DNA of 64,000 bases, from positions 1 to 64,000 of the forward strand of contig JALHJL010000002.1 in the NCBI GenBank assembly GCA_022839625.1, written 5' to 3'. Origin of the DNA: Phycisphaerales bacterium. GTDB taxonomy: Bacteria; Planctomycetota; Phycisphaerae; UBA1845; Fen-1342. A model generated the notes under the pieces. That model did not search any database, was not told the DNA's origin, and saw only the letters and a program-made list of their open reading frames with translations. This document shows, in pieces, positions 17,076-26,892 of the stretch; position 1 is the first letter of the stretch; every line of letters begins with the position of its first letter. Both the position numbers and the translations under genes were made by a program.

Positions 17076-18391
17076 GATCGAGCTTCCTCGTCCGACGCGC
17101 GCGGTGCGGGTCCGGCGGCTGTCGCCGGACTTCTCGAAGACGGATCGGCGACCGTGCCCGCCGTCGGTGCGTCCCCGCACTCATCGGGTCCCGCGAAGTT
17201 CGCCATTGCCGCCCTGGGGGCCTCGTCGGCGCGCACCGCGTCCGCCGCCAGGGCGACGTTCTCTTTTCGAGCCCGCTCCACCGCGTCGAAGGCCGCCGCC
17301 AGCAGGCTACTAAGCGGCGGCTGGGCGAACCCGCTGCCGGCCAGGCCCATTCGCAAGTTGATGCGACCTTCCAGCGCGCCCAACTGCGCGATACAAGTTC
17401 TGGCCGCCGCGAGCATTTTCTCCGCAATCAGCCGGCCCAGGCCGCTGTCGAGCCGGCGCAGGAGAACCACAAAACGATCATCCGCGAAACGGCCGACCAC
17501 GTCGTCGCTCCGAACGCGGGCCGCGATGAGCTGTCCCAGGCGGACGATGAGCGCATCCCGTTCGCGCCAGCAGCGCGTATCGTCCAGCCGGCGCAAGCCC
17601 TCCAGGGCCAGCACGGCGACGACCACCGGCTCATTGCCGCCGTACGAGTTCGTCAAGCTGCGCTCCGCAACGGCGAAAAAGTCGTTGCGGGTCAGCACGC
17701 CGGAAGCCTGGTCCGTGCGCTGCACGACGTGCAGGCGTGCCAGGGCCGCCACGTGCAGCCACCACAGGGACAACAGCGGTCCGATCGTGCGGCGCGCCTC
17801 CGGCGACAAGGCCGCGGGGTCGCGCAACTCGCCGACCGCAATGAGCCCGATGGTGGACGCGCCGCGCGCGGTTCGCCGGCGAACGGGCCAGACCCAGGTC
17901 CACGGGTCAGCACTTTGGGAAGCGAGGTCGTCCAGCAGCGGGCCGTGGGTGGGATCGCCGGCCGCGTATTCCTTCCCGGTCGTGGCCACGTGTCCCAGCA
18001 GCCCCTCCCGGGCGCTCGGTCCGGCCGGCGGCGCGGGCTTGTCGGTCTGCCGGATCGGCTGAAGCGTGTCCTGCCCCGGCTGCACGTTGAAGCAGCGGAC
18101 GCGGAGGGCACCCAGGTGCTCGGTGAGCGTCTCGCGCACAAGCTGGTCGAAGGACGCCCAGACCTCCGGTCCCTCGCCAGCGTCCGCCAGCCACGCGTGA
18201 AAGACGGTGCAGATTCGTTGCGGCACCCGCCAGCCGGGCCCGAGCTCGCTGCGCCCCACGCTCAGCGACGCCGGGACCGCCGGGGGCAATCCCTGGCCGG
18301 CCGACTGTCGCCGGTTGAACCGCAGTGCACCTAGGGCGACCGCCAGGATGCAGGCGAGCCCCAGCAGCAGGACGGTCTCAGGCGCAGGCAT
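17072..18391 (-). CDS. GAF-like/degenerate GGDEF protein with intact I-site
   Basis: The 439-aa protein has an N-terminal membrane helix (TVLLLGLACILAVALGAL), a GAF-like region at about 55-220, then a GGDEF-fold domain (230-385) whose active motif reads ADDRF (303-307) in place of GGDEF. Catalysis is therefore unlikely. The product-binding I-site RxxD is present (RSDD, 294-297) at the canonical five-residue spacing. Degenerate GGDEF domains with an I-site act as c-di-GMP receptors in other proteins. The C-terminal 55 residues are Ala/Pro/Asp-rich and unstructured. It overlaps the HD-GYP gene by 14 nt and the STAS gene by 4. Confidence 0.8.
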   Translation of the reverse strand: MPAPETVLLLGLACILAVALGALRFNRRQSAGQGLPPAVPASLSVGRSELGPGWRVPQRICTVFHAWLADAGEGPEVWASFDQLVRETLTEHLGALRVRCFNVQPGQDTLQPIRQTDKPAPPAGPSAREGLLGHVATTGKEYAAGDPTHGPLLDDLASQSADPWTWVWPVRRRTARGASTIGLIAVGELRDPAALSPEARRTIGPLLSLWWLHVAALARLHVVQRTDQASGVLTRNDFFAVAERSLTNSYGGNEPVVVAVLALEGLRRLDDTRCWRERDALIVRLGQLIAARVRSDDVVGRFADDRFVVLLRRLDSGLGRLIAEKMLAAARTCIAQLGALEGRINLRMGLAGSGFAQPPLSSLLAAAFDAVERARKENVALAADAVRADEAPRAAMANFAGPDECGDAPTAGTVADPSSRSPATAAGPAPRASDEEARS

Positions 18392-19931
18392 TCTCGCACT
18401 CCTTCTCCGATCCGATCGAGAAGCGCGCCGCGAAGTCCGCCGGATTCTCCCGGCGGTAGCGGGTCAGCGCGCGGAAGAAGGCCTCGGCGACCTCGGTGTC
18501 GATGCGCGAACCTTCTTCGGCCCGGATAATCTCGATGGCCCTCTCAATGCTGTAGGCGCGGCGGTACGCGCGCGTGGAGGTCAGGGCGTCGAAGGTATCG
18601 ACGACGTGAACAATGCGCGCGACAAGCGGGATCTGGTCGCCGCGCAGTCCCTCGGGGTAGCCGCTGCCGTCGGGGTATTCATGATGGTACAGGACCCCGT
18701 CCAGAATGACCCCCAGGCTGGCGATGGGCTGGAGAATCTCGTAGCCCATCCGCGGGTGCTGCTTCACGACCTCCCACTCCTCGGGCGTCAGCTTCCCCGG
18801 CTTGCAGAGGATTTCCTCCGGGATGCCGATCTTGCCCACGTCGTGCAGCAGACCGGCCCACTCCATGGTCTGTTGCTGGGCCGGCGGCACGCCGAGCTCC
18901 TGCGCCGTCAACCGTGTCAGGAACCCGCCCCGTTCCGAATGGCCGCTGGTGTAATGGTCCTTCTTGTCGATCGCGGCGACCAGCGCGCGCGTCACTTCCA
19001 GCAGCATCCGGTGCATACGTTCGTGCAGTTCGGTGTTGCTGATGATCTGGCCGCCGAACGCGAGCACCGACTCGATCAACATCATGTCGCCGGCGCTGAA
19101 CGCACCTCGCCCGGCGCTACGGTCCGCAAGCACAACTTCCACCTTGTCATCCAGGCGGACCAGCGGCGCGGCGATCACCTGTCGCCCGCCGACCACTGCG
19201 ACCCGGACGTGCCGCGTACGGCGTACGAAGTCGGCGGCCTGGGCCAGCTCCGCCGGATTCAGGGCCGGCCCCCGGGACACCGCCCCGTCCGGCTGGGGCT
19301 GCGCGAAGTACGTGCGGCACGCCCCCTCGGCCGCGACCACGCACACCGCGTCGGAGGACAGCAGCCGCGCGACCCGCTCCAACAGCACCTTCTCGATTTC
19401 CCTGACATCGGTGACGTTCGCGATCTGCTGCGTTAAGTCGAAGATCAGGTTGAGTTGCTCGTAGTTCTGGAGGATCTCGTTCGCAAAGCCGGCGTTCTCC
19501 TCCAGCATCTGGCCGATGCGCTGCACGAGCCGCGCCGCATCGTCCAGTCGGCCGAGCAGGTCCACCGGACTGCACCGCCCGGGCCCGCCGGTGAGCGGCC
19601 CCTCCACCGTCACCACGGTCGCCGGACTGCCGGCGATGCTCGTGACTTGTGCCGCCGCACGGAACCCTTTGGAACACTTGCCATCGCAAAGCTGTGCGAC
19701 GTCGGCCGCATTTCTCAGCGCGCCGCGCAGGAACTCGCACCCGCGCATCAGCGCGGCGCCCGGGTCGCCCTCCAGGCAAGCGTCCAAGCAGTGTCCCGGC
19801 GGCTGCGACGCGTACGCGGCACTGCCGACCACCCCCACGGACAGTGTCCGGCCGTCGCCTGACACGGACAGCCCCCCGACCAGATCACGGAGGAGCCCCT
19901 GATCCGTGGACGCGGACGTCTGGGTACTCAT
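18378..19931 (-). CDS. GAF/HD-GYP cyclic-di-GMP phosphodiesterase
   Basis: The product is about 517 aa. The N-terminal ~150 residues, with several Cys, are unrecognised. A GAF-like domain at about 160-300 follows, then an HD-GYP domain with the HD pair in AGLLHDVGKIGIP (363-364), the downstream HH pair (YHHEYPDGSGYPEG) and the GYP motif. All metal-binding residues appear present, so c-di-GMP hydrolysis is expected. The ATG at 19931 shares its A with the TGA of the response regulator gene (TGATG), which favours it over ATG 19937. Confidence 0.88.
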   Translation of the reverse strand: MSTQTSASTDQGLLRDLVGGLSVSGDGRTLSVGVVGSAAYASQPPGHCLDACLEGDPGAALMRGCEFLRGALRNAADVAQLCDGKCSKGFRAAAQVTSIAGSPATVVTVEGPLTGGPGRCSPVDLLGRLDDAARLVQRIGQMLEENAGFANEILQNYEQLNLIFDLTQQIANVTDVREIEKVLLERVARLLSSDAVCVVAAEGACRTYFAQPQPDGAVSRGPALNPAELAQAADFVRRTRHVRVAVVGGRQVIAAPLVRLDDKVEVVLADRSAGRGAFSAGDMMLIESVLAFGGQIISNTELHERMHRMLLEVTRALVAAIDKKDHYTSGHSERGGFLTRLTAQELGVPPAQQQTMEWAGLLHDVGKIGIPEEILCKPGKLTPEEWEVVKQHPRMGYEILQPIASLGVILDGVLYHHEYPDGSGYPEGLRGDQIPLVARIVHVVDTFDALTSTRAYRRAYSIERAIEIIRAEEGSRIDTEVAEAFFRALTRYRRENPADFAARFSIGSEKECENACA

Positions 19932-20347
19932 CAGCAAGCACCTCTTTCACTAACGGGCGGCGGTGCCATCCGCGCCGTGGTCGGTCGGCCGGCCGCCAGG
20001 GATTCGACGACTTCCGAAAGGCGGCTGGGACTGAACGGCTTCGGCAGCACCGTGACTCCCCAGTCGGCCAGGCGGTCGCGGATCTCCGCGTGGTCCCAGC
20101 GATTCGTCAGCACGATCACGCCACGCCGCACGCAGCCCTCCCCGATCACGGACTCGATCAGGGCCAGGCCGTCCATGCCCGGCATGTTGATGTCGGAGAC
20201 CAGGATGTCGACCGGCTCGGCGCGCACGAGGTCGCGGGCGGCCAGCCCGTTCCGCGCCTCGAAGACGACGTGTCCTTCGCGTTGCAGCCACATGCTGATC
20301 AGCCGCAGAATGTGCGGATCGTCTTCGGCCACCAGGATTCGGCTCAT
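19931..20347 (-). CDS. Single-domain response regulator (CheY-like)
   Basis: The 138-aa receiver domain has acidic residues in VAEDDPH, the phosphoacceptor Asp in DILVSDINMPGMDG, a Thr in VIVLTN and a Lys in VLPKPFS. There is no output domain. The ATG overlaps the histidine kinase stop (ATGA) and the stop abuts the HD-GYP start, so it is the natural link between the kinase and the c-di-GMP enzymes. Confidence 0.92.
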   Translation of the reverse strand: MSRILVAEDDPHILRLISMWLQREGHVVFEARNGLAARDLVRAEPVDILVSDINMPGMDGLALIESVIGEGCVRRGVIVLTNRWDHAEIRDRLADWGVTVLPKPFSPSRLSEVVESLAAGRPTTARMAPPPVSERGAC

Positions 20348-22215
20348 CGCTCAGGGACCTCCGCGGCGGCCGCGGCCGAGTTCGGCAGCTCCACCGTGAA
20401 CGTTGACCCTTTGCCCCGTTCACTTTCCAGCAGAATGTCGCCCCCGTGCAGCCGGGCCACCTCGCGCGCCAACGCCAGCCCCAGTCCGGTTCCGGGCAGC
20501 ATCTGCACGGCGTCGTCGGCGGCCCGGTAGAACTTCTCGAACACGTGCGGCTGGGCTTCCGGCGCGATTCCGATGCCCGTGTCGCGCACACTAATCAGGA
20601 TGCGCTGGCCCTCCAGTTCCACGCTGACGTGGACCTTGCCGTTCTCGGGCGTGTACTTGACCGCGTTGCCGATCAGGTTGTTCAGCAACACCGACAACCG
20701 CTGTTTATCGCCCTTGATCTTCGGCAGCTTCGGCGGGAGCGACAGCGTCAGGTCGATCTTCTTCTCGTCCGCGGTGCCCAGGCTGTCCTGAACCATCTGC
20801 CGCACGAGGCGGGCCAGCTCCACTTCCCCGACGTCCAGCCGCGCCGTCCCCACCTCGAGCTGCGAGATGCTCAGGATGTCTTCCACCAGGCGCGACAGCC
20901 GGCGCGTCTCGCTGATCAGCACGTTGTAGCACTCTTTCCGCGTCTGCTCGTCGTCGAACCCCGGCTGCGTGAGCGTCTCGGCGTACGCGTGGATGTTGGT
21001 CAGCGGCGTCCGCAGTTCGTGCGTGACGTGGTAGAGGAAGTTGTCGCGCGCCCGCTGGCTTTCGCGCAACTGGCTGATGTCCTCGACCGTGACGACGGCA
21101 TCCCCGCCTGCCGGCGGCGCCGGCGCCGGCAAGACCCGGAAACGCAGCGTAGTCTCCTGATCTCCCTGCCCGGTGCTCTGGTCAACCGACATGCCGCTGC
21201 CCGAACCCGCCTGCACTCCCGCGATCCCCTGCTGCACCGCCGGGTTGTGGATGGCCATGCTCACCGGCCGGTGCACCATCTCATTCAAGCTCCGCCCCAG
21301 GAGCGTGGCCGCCGCACCATTGGCATAGCTCACCCGCTGCTCCGGCGTGATGCAAAGCACGCCGAACGGCAGCCGGTCGAGCACGCGGCGGAAAACGGCG
21401 TTCTCGAACCGCGCCAGCACGTTCCCCGTCGCATCGCCCGCACGGCCGGTCTCCTGCTCGCGCTGCATGGCGGCCAGTTGCTCGATCAACTGGTTCCACC
21501 CGCGCGCCGCCGCCCCCAGCGAATCGCTGAGCGTCAGCGTCAGCAGCTCCTTCTCAATGCCCGCGGCATAGCTGGTGAGGCTGTGCTCGATCGCCGCCGC
21601 GGGCCGCAGATGGCGCCGCAGCCGCTGGTGGAAAACGGCAAATGCGAACAGAACGAAGCCCGCTGCGGCACCCCACGTAATGAGGAGAAAGGTCCGTCCG
21701 TCGGCGGCGGGCATCTCGCGCTCCACCGTCAGCAGCCCGAGGTTCGCGCCGCCCGGCGCGGACACCGCCGCGGTTGCGACGAGCGGCGCAGGGCCGGTGG
21801 CCGACGTTCCGCTCGCCGGGCGTTCGGCGAGCCCCACGACGAGCGCCAGCGGGCGCGGCCACTCGAACGCGATGCTGCCGTCGGGGGCGGTCCATTGCAC
21901 ACGACGCAGGTAGGGGACGCCGCGCACGCACTCGCCGAGCAACTCACCCGGGGCCTGGTCGGCGTCGCCCCTGCTTGCCAGCAGCGCCGCCCAGGTGCGG
22001 GCGAGAGTCTCCGTCGCCGATTGCTCGACCGACCGCGCCTGCCCGCGCCAACCGCGGTCGCAGACCAGGTAGGCGGCAGCCAACCCCACGAACGCGAAGA
22101 CGACGAAGCCCAGGCTGAGGGCTTCGGGCAGCAGTCCGTTGCGCCACATACTCCGGCGGTCCGGACCCGCTTTCGTGGGCGCAGGATTCGTCTGTTCCGC
22201 GGGCATCGCGACCAT
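20344..22215 (-). CDS. Membrane PAS sensor histidine kinase
   Basis: The 623-aa protein has two membrane helices (near 30-50 and 175-195) flanking a periplasmic sensor, a HAMP-like linker, a PAS domain (PFGVLCITPEQRVSYANGAAATLLG), then a HisKA domain with H-box HELRTPLTNIHAY and a HATPase_c domain (N-box NLIGNAVKYTPENG, G1 DTGIGIAPE, G2 GTGLGLALA). The architecture is like PhoR/VicK. It heads the five-gene signalling operon; all downstream junctions overlap. Confidence 0.92.
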   Translation of the reverse strand: MVAMPAEQTNPAPTKAGPDRRSMWRNGLLPEALSLGFVVFAFVGLAAAYLVCDRGWRGQARSVEQSATETLARTWAALLASRGDADQAPGELLGECVRGVPYLRRVQWTAPDGSIAFEWPRPLALVVGLAERPASGTSATGPAPLVATAAVSAPGGANLGLLTVEREMPAADGRTFLLITWGAAAGFVLFAFAVFHQRLRRHLRPAAAIEHSLTSYAAGIEKELLTLTLSDSLGAAARGWNQLIEQLAAMQREQETGRAGDATGNVLARFENAVFRRVLDRLPFGVLCITPEQRVSYANGAAATLLGRSLNEMVHRPVSMAIHNPAVQQGIAGVQAGSGSGMSVDQSTGQGDQETTLRFRVLPAPAPPAGGDAVVTVEDISQLRESQRARDNFLYHVTHELRTPLTNIHAYAETLTQPGFDDEQTRKECYNVLISETRRLSRLVEDILSISQLEVGTARLDVGEVELARLVRQMVQDSLGTADEKKIDLTLSLPPKLPKIKGDKQRLSVLLNNLIGNAVKYTPENGKVHVSVELEGQRILISVRDTGIGIAPEAQPHVFEKFYRAADDAVQMLPGTGLGLALAREVARLHGGDILLESERGKGSTFTVELPNSAAAAAEVPER

Positions 22216-22455
22216 CGCCTTTCGGTGACTCGACGCTTCGTTGGGCGCATCGGTGGTCCGAGAAGGCCACTTGAAGAAGGAATCGTGGGAGCGCGCGCGC
22301 GGCTGCGCGGCCCGTGCGGCGCGGTCCCGACAGAGTTGCGCACCGGCCGATAACCTGCGGCGACGCGCCGCCAGGGCGCGCTCGGCGGCCAGCTCTGGCC
22401 CGGGAGACGACTCAGCAGCGCCATCGGAACCCCAGGCGCCGGCGGCAGCGGAAGG

Positions 22456-25173
22456 TTATCGAGCCCCGTCGCACAACGCGGAGAACCGCGGACACAGCTC
22501 TTCGCGCACGCGTGCGATCACATCGACGGCATGACCGGCCGCCGCGGCGGCCTGGAGCAGCCGCTGGACCGACTGCCCCAGCTCGTCCGAGTCGACGGCC
22601 TCATCGGCCAGAGTCTTGCGCAGTGCATCGAGCGCGTCGTCCACCTGCCCCTGCACGAGCAAGCAGAAGGCCAACTGCCGCCGGAACGGCGCCGCCATCT
22701 CGTCGTACTTGTGCGTTTGAATCACCGGCAGGCTTTCGATTGCCTGTCGGAGCAGCTCGACGGCCCGTCCGGCGTCGGCCGCTGATCCGCGCAGCACGTA
22801 ATCCGCCTGTTCGGACAGCGCCACGGCCTCTAGCCTGGGGAAGCGGGGCCGCAGGGGGCGGTAGAGCAGCACCGCCCGCCCGGCCTGCTCGGCCGCCGCC
22901 GGAAACTCGCTCTGGAGCGCGTGCCAGGCCGCGATCAAGCGGCACGTCTCCGGCGCCATGGAGGCGATGATCGCGTCGACATCCGTCTCGGGCGTGATCG
23001 GCGCCATCACCCCCGCAAACCGGGCCAGCGTCGGCGCGAACCGCGGTTCCTGGCTGAGGTGAGACAAGACGGCCCCCCAGTAGCGTTGCGCGAGACGCTC
23101 GCTCTCGTCCTCGAACGGCAGCACCGAAAGCGACCGCAGGGCATCACGCAGCAGCCCGATGCGGGCCTCAACCCCCGGCGAATAACCGACCAGCCCCAGG
23201 AGCGTGTCCACGTCAAACGGCGTGCGCGCCCGTTGCCGGCGCCAAGCCTGCTCCGCGGCACTCGACCACACGCCGGCCCGTTCCGGTGCGACCCGACGGT
23301 AGATCTCGGCCAGCCACTCCGCCGAACGGGCCGCAACCTTGTCGGTACGCATGAGGGCCGGCGCGGAGGACCCGAGCTCCATCGCCTCGGTATACGCCTC
23401 GTGGGCCCGGTGAATGGCCTCAAGCCAGCTTCGCTCGTCGGCGGCTGCCTGTGTCTGCGTCAGACACGCCGTCGCCGCCTGCTGCGCGAGCGCGTACCGG
23501 CACTCGAGGGCCGTCTGCGCCGCGAGGAGCCGCCGCGTCGGATCGAGCAGATCCTGTCCGGCGACGAGGGCGCCGCGCAACGCCGCCTCGTAGCGCCGCT
23601 CACTGAAGGCCGTCTGGATCGCCTGCTCGGCGCGCACGCCGCGCCAGTTCTGGAACGTCAGCCAGCCGGCCGCGCCGCCGGCTGCCAGACACGCGACGCC
23701 GGCGAGCAACGCCACGCTCGGGCGCCCCGGCGTCGCGGTCGAGGGCGGGGTTCCGGCGTCGTCTTCAGGCAGCGTGCGGCAGGCTGCCCACGCGGCCCCC
23801 AACAGCGTATAGAAGATCGCCGGGACTCCGGGCAGGCGAAGCGAGACCCCGGTCAGCGACTCGGCGAGCAGGGCCGCCACGCCGCCCGCCAGGGCCGCGT
23901 ACAGCCAGCGCTCGCGGGCCGTCTTGGTCCGGCGCAGGAGCGCGCCAAAGGCAAAGAAAGTGGCGACGAAACCCCCGACGTACGGGACGCCCCCGACGAC
24001 ACCGACTTCCGTCAGCACCTCGAAAAGCTCATTGTGGGCATGCTCGACGAGCACGCTCTCGCCCATGAAGGCCGCGGGATCGAGGGCTCGGTCCCGCACT
24101 CCCAGCGCGCCGGCCAACCGCGGGTACGCACCCGCCCCGTGACCGGCCAGCTGCGCCCAGGAGGACTGGCTCCACAGCTCGCTGGCATAACGCCAGGCGT
24201 ACAGGCGGATGCGGATCGTGGCCCCCCGTGCCATCGCCACGTCCAGATGAGAGATGGAGAGCCACCAGGCCCCGGCGACGACGCCTGTCACCACCAGGAC
24301 ACTCGTCAACGCCCAGCGCAGCCGCCGCCCGACGCAATACAGCACCATTACGGCCAACCCTGCTCCCAGTCCGACCAGGGCCCCGCGCGAATTGGTCAAG
24401 AGGAGGCACCAGCCCAATGGAACCAACGCGACCACACCGCCAAGCGCCCACCACCACGACGCGCTCCCCCCTCTCCGCCATTCAGCAACCCTTCCCGCCA
24501 GCAACCCGAGAGCGACGAGCACGGTCGGCACGACGCTGGCGGCGAGCGCCGCGGGGTTGCCGATCGGGAAGCCCGGCCGGTGGTGTGGGTTACGCTCGTA
24601 GTAATACCAAACGCAGAGCGCCGCACCGACGACCCCCGCGCCCAACACACCCACGAGCACCGCGGCAACGTGCCGGCGCCGCAGTGTGGCCGCAACGCCG
24701 ATCGCCCAGGCCAAACCGAGTAGATACAGGAGGCCCTGGCCGCGCGCGCCCGCGGCGTCCGCCGCCCAGAAGCTGCTCACCAGCGAGATCCCCCCCCACC
24801 CGACCAGCAGCGCCTGGGCCAGCCCCACCGGAGACACCCGCACACCCGTGTCCGCCCCGCGCGTCCGAAGCGTGCAGACGCCGGTCAACAGGAGCCCAGC
24901 CGCCGCCGCCAGGTGCAAAGCCAGGTCCTTGACCTCGACCCCACGGGCGCTGGCCATCACGCCGCCCAGCGACATCCAGTCGGTGACCTGTCGGAGCAAC
25001 GACCCCGCGCGCCACGGGATCGCACCCGGGTACGTCCTTCCCGGCGGCGGGCTGATGAGCAGGAACGTGGCGGCCAGAAGCACGCAGGCGAGGGCGAGGG
25101 CGACCGGAGAACACAGTGCTCCCCGGTCGCTTACCGTGGGCGGGGTGGTCGGGAAGAGCGCCTCGCTTTTCAT
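22456..25173 (-). CDS. O-antigen ligase/Wzy-like polymerase with TPR tail
   Basis: The 905-aa protein has 10 or more membrane helices in the first ~480 residues, including the family region SRGALVGLGAGLAVMVLY and the periplasmic loop GHGAGAYPRLAG...VLVEHAHNELFEVLTEVGVVGG, which matches the Wzy_C/O-antigen ligase signature (EHAHNEL.E...G). The C-terminal ~400 residues form TPR-like helices. It probably joins glycan units at the outer face of the inner membrane. It is divergent from murC. The substrate is unknown. Confidence 0.85.
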   Translation of the reverse strand: MKSEALFPTTPPTVSDRGALCSPVALALACVLLAATFLLISPPPGRTYPGAIPWRAGSLLRQVTDWMSLGGVMASARGVEVKDLALHLAAAAGLLLTGVCTLRTRGADTGVRVSPVGLAQALLVGWGGISLVSSFWAADAAGARGQGLLYLLGLAWAIGVAATLRRRHVAAVLVGVLGAGVVGAALCVWYYYERNPHHRPGFPIGNPAALAASVVPTVLVALGLLAGRVAEWRRGGSASWWWALGGVVALVPLGWCLLLTNSRGALVGLGAGLAVMVLYCVGRRLRWALTSVLVVTGVVAGAWWLSISHLDVAMARGATIRIRLYAWRYASELWSQSSWAQLAGHGAGAYPRLAGALGVRDRALDPAAFMGESVLVEHAHNELFEVLTEVGVVGGVPYVGGFVATFFAFGALLRRTKTARERWLYAALAGGVAALLAESLTGVSLRLPGVPAIFYTLLGAAWAACRTLPEDDAGTPPSTATPGRPSVALLAGVACLAAGGAAGWLTFQNWRGVRAEQAIQTAFSERRYEAALRGALVAGQDLLDPTRRLLAAQTALECRYALAQQAATACLTQTQAAADERSWLEAIHRAHEAYTEAMELGSSAPALMRTDKVAARSAEWLAEIYRRVAPERAGVWSSAAEQAWRRQRARTPFDVDTLLGLVGYSPGVEARIGLLRDALRSLSVLPFEDESERLAQRYWGAVLSHLSQEPRFAPTLARFAGVMAPITPETDVDAIIASMAPETCRLIAAWHALQSEFPAAAEQAGRAVLLYRPLRPRFPRLEAVALSEQADYVLRGSAADAGRAVELLRQAIESLPVIQTHKYDEMAAPFRRQLAFCLLVQGQVDDALDALRKTLADEAVDSDELGQSVQRLLQAAAAAGHAVDVIARVREELCPRFSALCDGAR

Positions 25174-25186
25174 TTCGTTATCCGTG

Positions 25187-25213
25187 TTGACAGCAACCCA
25201 TAACCGCTACAAT
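25187..25213 (+). promoter_or_regulatory. Possible promoter for the mur operon
   Basis: TTGACA (25187-25192) and TACAAT (25208-25213) match consensus well, but the 15-bp spacer is short. If it is used, murC has a ~225-nt leader in which I see no known riboswitch. Confidence 0.4.
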
Positions 25214-25446
25214 GCGGCGCACAGTCGTGACCCCTCCGTGTGCCACGGACGGCGACCACGCGCGGGCAGTATACTCCTGGTGCGACGAGAGACGCACCAC
25301 CAGTGGACCGAGCAAGGACGTGAAGTTTTCCAGCCCGTTGAGCAAGGGTGCCGGCATCGCGAGTGAGCCAGGCGGCACGGCCGCGAGAGCTCACCGGCGA
25401 CCATGCCGTCAGCACCTTCTTGCTGCGGACAGTTAGGGCCGTGACT

Positions 25447-26892
25447 ATGACCCCCGCAGTTTCCTCCCCCGTGGCCTCCGGTCATACCGCCCACGAGGTT
25501 CCCACGACGCTCGACGGGACGCACATTCACATGATCGGAGTCGGCGGTTGCGGAATGTCCGCACTGGCCCAACTCCTGCTGCGCCGCGGCACGCGCGTCA
25601 GCGGTTCCGACATGCGTTCCTCCGCCGAGCTCGATCGACTGACTCAGAGCGGCGCACGTGTCACGACGCATCAGCGTGCGGAAGCCGTCCCCGGCGACGC
25701 CGAGCTGGTCGTGGCGTCCGCCGCGATTCCGCCCGACCATCCCGAGCTGCTCGAAGCCCGCCGCCGGGGCCTCCCAATCCTCAAGTACGCGCAGCTACTC
25801 GGCGCCCTGATGTCCCAGTACGACGGCATCGCCGTCAGCGGCACGCACGGCAAGAGCACGACCACCGCGTGGCTGACCTTCCTCCTGCGACAGGCCGGCC
25901 TCGATCCGAGTTTCGTCGTCGGCGCCACCGTCGCCCAGCTCGGCGGCGGCAGCGGCGTCGGCGCCGGACCGCACTTCATCGCCGAGGCGTGCGAGTACGA
26001 CCGCTCGTTCCTGAACTTGCGGCCGCGGCGGGCAGCCATCTTGAACATCGAGGAAGACCACCTCGATTGCTACCCGGACCTGGCGGCCATCCGCGCCGCG
26101 TTTGCCGCCTTTGCCGCCAACGTCCCCCCGGACGGCCTGGTCGTGCTGAACGGCGGCGACGCCGGGTGTGCGCGGCTTGCCGACAACATCGCCGCTCGGG
26201 TCGAGACATTCGGCACGAGCGGCGCGGATTGGCAGGCCGTCGACGTCGTGCTCGCCAACGGGCGCTACACGTTCGCCGTCGCCCACCGCGGGGAGAGCCT
26301 GGGATCGGTCCGGCCGTACCTCTGCGGACGTCACAACGTGGACAACGCGTTGGTGGTCGCCGCACTGGCCCATCACTGCGGCGTGGCCTGGGACCAGATT
26401 CGCGCTGGGCTGACAGAGTTCCGCGGGGTGCATCGCCGGCTGGAGCTGCGCGGCACGGCCCGCGGTGTTCAGGTGCTGGACGACTACGCGCATCATCCGA
26501 CCGAGATTCGCGCGACGCTGCTGGCGGTCCGGGAGCGCTACAACCCGCAACGGCTGTGGTGCGTCTTCCAGCCGCACCAGCACTCCCGGACCCGCTTTCT
26601 CCTGAAGGATTTCGCACGGAGTTTCGCGCGCGCCGACCGCGTGCTTGTCCCGGACATCTACTTCGTGCGCGACAGCGAACGCGAGCGCGACCTCGTCTGC
26701 GCAGAGGACCTCGTGCGCGAGATCCACGAGCGCGGCGGCGCGGCGGCCTACGTACCGCAGTTCGCCGAGGTCGCCGCCCTGCTCGCCGCCGAGACCCAGC
26801 CCGGCGACGTCGTCCTGACCATGGGCGCTGGAAACATCTGGAGGGTTGCCGATGACCTGGTTCAACGGCTTGGAGGCCATCTGTCAGACTGA
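25447..26892 (+). CDS. murC: UDP-N-acetylmuramate--L-alanine ligase
   Basis: The product is about 481 aa and catalyses the first amino-acid addition in peptidoglycan synthesis in the cytoplasm. Visible motifs are the N-terminal Rossmann motif IHMIGVGGCGMSALAQLL, the ATP loop SGTHGKSTTTAWL, the Mur central motif ACEYDRSFL...ILNIEEDHLDCY, RRLELRG and DDYAHHPTEI. The ATG at 25447 is chosen because the fold starts ~23 residues later; a GTG at 25441 is also possible. The last 41 nt overlap murB. Confidence 0.95.
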   Translation: MTPAVSSPVASGHTAHEVPTTLDGTHIHMIGVGGCGMSALAQLLLRRGTRVSGSDMRSSAELDRLTQSGARVTTHQRAEAVPGDAELVVASAAIPPDHPELLEARRRGLPILKYAQLLGALMSQYDGIAVSGTHGKSTTTAWLTFLLRQAGLDPSFVVGATVAQLGGGSGVGAGPHFIAEACEYDRSFLNLRPRRAAILNIEEDHLDCYPDLAAIRAAFAAFAANVPPDGLVVLNGGDAGCARLADNIAARVETFGTSGADWQAVDVVLANGRYTFAVAHRGESLGSVRPYLCGRHNVDNALVVAALAHHCGVAWDQIRAGLTEFRGVHRRLELRGTARGVQVLDDYAHHPTEIRATLLAVRERYNPQRLWCVFQPHQHSRTRFLLKDFARSFARADRVLVPDIYFVRDSERERDLVCAEDLVREIHERGGAAAYVPQFAEVAALLAAETQPGDVVLTMGAGNIWRVADDLVQRLGGHLSD

